NCBI GenBank assembly: GCA_937901055.1 | Contig: CALCGO010000041.1 | Span: 1-14,576 of the forward strand | DNA from: an uncultured Rhodobacterales bacterium | GTDB lineage: Bacteria; Pseudomonadota; Alphaproteobacteria; Rhodobacterales; Rhodobacteraceae | Reading direction: 5' to 3' | Length of the DNA stretch: 14,576 bases | Part shown: positions 14,007-14,576 of the stretch, one piece after another | How the letters are laid out: each line of letters opens with the position of its first letter | How positions within the stretch are numbered: position 1 is the stretch's first letter | Position numbers and translations under genes: made by a program | The notes under the pieces: model-generated | Database searches by the model: none | Seen by the model: only the letters and a program-made list of their open reading frames with translations | What the model was told of the DNA's origin: nothing

Positions 14007-14576
14007 CCCGCGCCGCAGCAGGTTTAGCCCTGCAAGCGCCAACACCATCAAAGTTATCTTACGAAACTTTTCTTGATCAAGCTTGTCCTGCACTTGAAAT
14101 CCGATTGCCATGCCGACAACAGCCGGAACTATCAGCCACGCTGACAGCGGTGCTGTGACGCCGTTTAGTAAGCCCGATTGAAAATGCGCGCCCGTTAACA
14201 CGATGGCGCCAACAAGGAATGATATTCCCTGAATGCGGACCATCTCCGTTTTCGGAGTCTTCTGGGATAGCAGGTAGAGTAGTATTGGCGGCCCCCAAAC
14301 GCCTGACAATCCACCAAAAAATCCGGCTACAACGCCCACTGGCGTCTGTATTTTTGTTGCAAGACGCGTGGGGATGTAAGGTATCCATCCAATGATTTGC
14401 AGGCTCACAAAGACGGTAATACCGACGCCCAAGATGATGAACAAAGCGGTTTCCGAGATGATTACGACCAACTGCGCAAAGGCATAGATCGAGGCTAGTA
14501 GTGCCAGATTCAGCCGCCAATACTGTTTCAAGGATGCCCATGCCGGACCAAATCCGTTGCGCAGGGATTGCCACAT
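13995..14576 (-). CDS. TauE/SafE (TSUP) family membrane transporter, partial (5' end outside window)
   Basis: 193 residues are visible from the window edge to the TAA at 13997-13995. The sequence is strongly hydrophobic, with about five or six membrane segments. The family signature G-V-V-A-G-F-F-G-G-L-S-G-V-W-G-P-P-I-L opens the second half-repeat, and the end is basic (LNLLRRGLFG). Family members have about 250 residues in two homologous halves. The first half is missing here and the leading MWQSLR resembles the interior T-N-x-W-Q of relatives, so the ATG at the edge is probably internal and the gene continues to the right. TSUP proteins export or import sulfite, sulfoacetate or other small organosulfur and organic anions; the substrate cannot be assigned. 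The gene is convergent with the gamma-glutamyltransferase gene. Confidence 0.86.
   Translation of the reverse strand: MWQSLRNGFGPAWASLKQYWRLNLALLASIYAFAQLVVIISETALFIILGVGITVFVSLQIIGWIPYIPTRLATKIQTPVGVVAGFFGGLSGVWGPPILLYLLSQKTPKTEMVRIQGISFLVGAIVLTGAHFQSGLLNGVTAPLSAWLIVPAVVGMAIGFQVQDKLDQEKFRKITLMVLALAGLNLLRRGLFG

Overview
The window looks like core chromosome of an alphaproteobacterium of the order Rhodobacterales (roseobacter-type). The reasons are the chvI-chvG-hprK-rapZ-EIIA-HPr gene order beside a divergent pckA, the very short HPr kinase, the lysA-DUF4175 pair facing an MJ0042 zinc-ribbon gene, and the similarity of the proteins to those of that group. No insertion sequence, phage gene, CRISPR array, tRNA or rRNA was found. 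Gene density is high and no gap exceeds 300 bases.

Layout. The left edge (2-295, +) is the C-terminal end of a molybdopterin-binding oxidoreductase-type protein, followed by a small hairpin. Then comes lysA (371-1639, +), the last step of lysine synthesis, and close behind it a large DUF4175/TIGR02302 membrane protein (1677-4109, +). This meets tail to tail an acidic zinc-ribbon membrane protein (4106-5293, -). A 166-base divergent spacer separates that gene from a lysophospholipid acyltransferase (5460-6179, +).

The centre (6180-10539, -) reads in transcription order as chvI, chvG, hprK, rapZ, an EIIA-Man type protein and HPr. It is compact: start and stop codons overlap at chvG/hprK and rapZ/EIIA. 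An envelope or acid-sensing two-component system is thus tied to a regulatory phosphotransferase branch that has no sugar permease, and to the RNA-binding/aminosugar regulator RapZ. Divergent from chvI is pckA (10831-12438, +), PEP carboxykinase. It controls the PEP pool that also feeds the PTS, and in Rhizobiaceae it is known to be under ChvG-ChvI control. The 291-base spacer between chvI and pckA contains several hairpins and a possible small upstream ORF. A good intrinsic terminator follows pckA. A divergent gamma-glutamyltransferase homologue comes next (12504-14006, +), and a TauE/SafE-type transporter (13995-14576, -, truncated by the window edge) meets it tail to tail.

Most of the window is orthodox. 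The points most worth a second look are the six-gene ChvIG/HprK/RapZ/PTS operon and its coupling, the apparent absence of ftsE-ftsX between the zinc-ribbon and acyltransferase genes, an Arg in place of the Walker A Lys in RapZ, a gamma-glutamyltransferase lacking the usual glutamate-binding Arg motif, three convergent gene pairs with no spacer, and the structured pckA leader.
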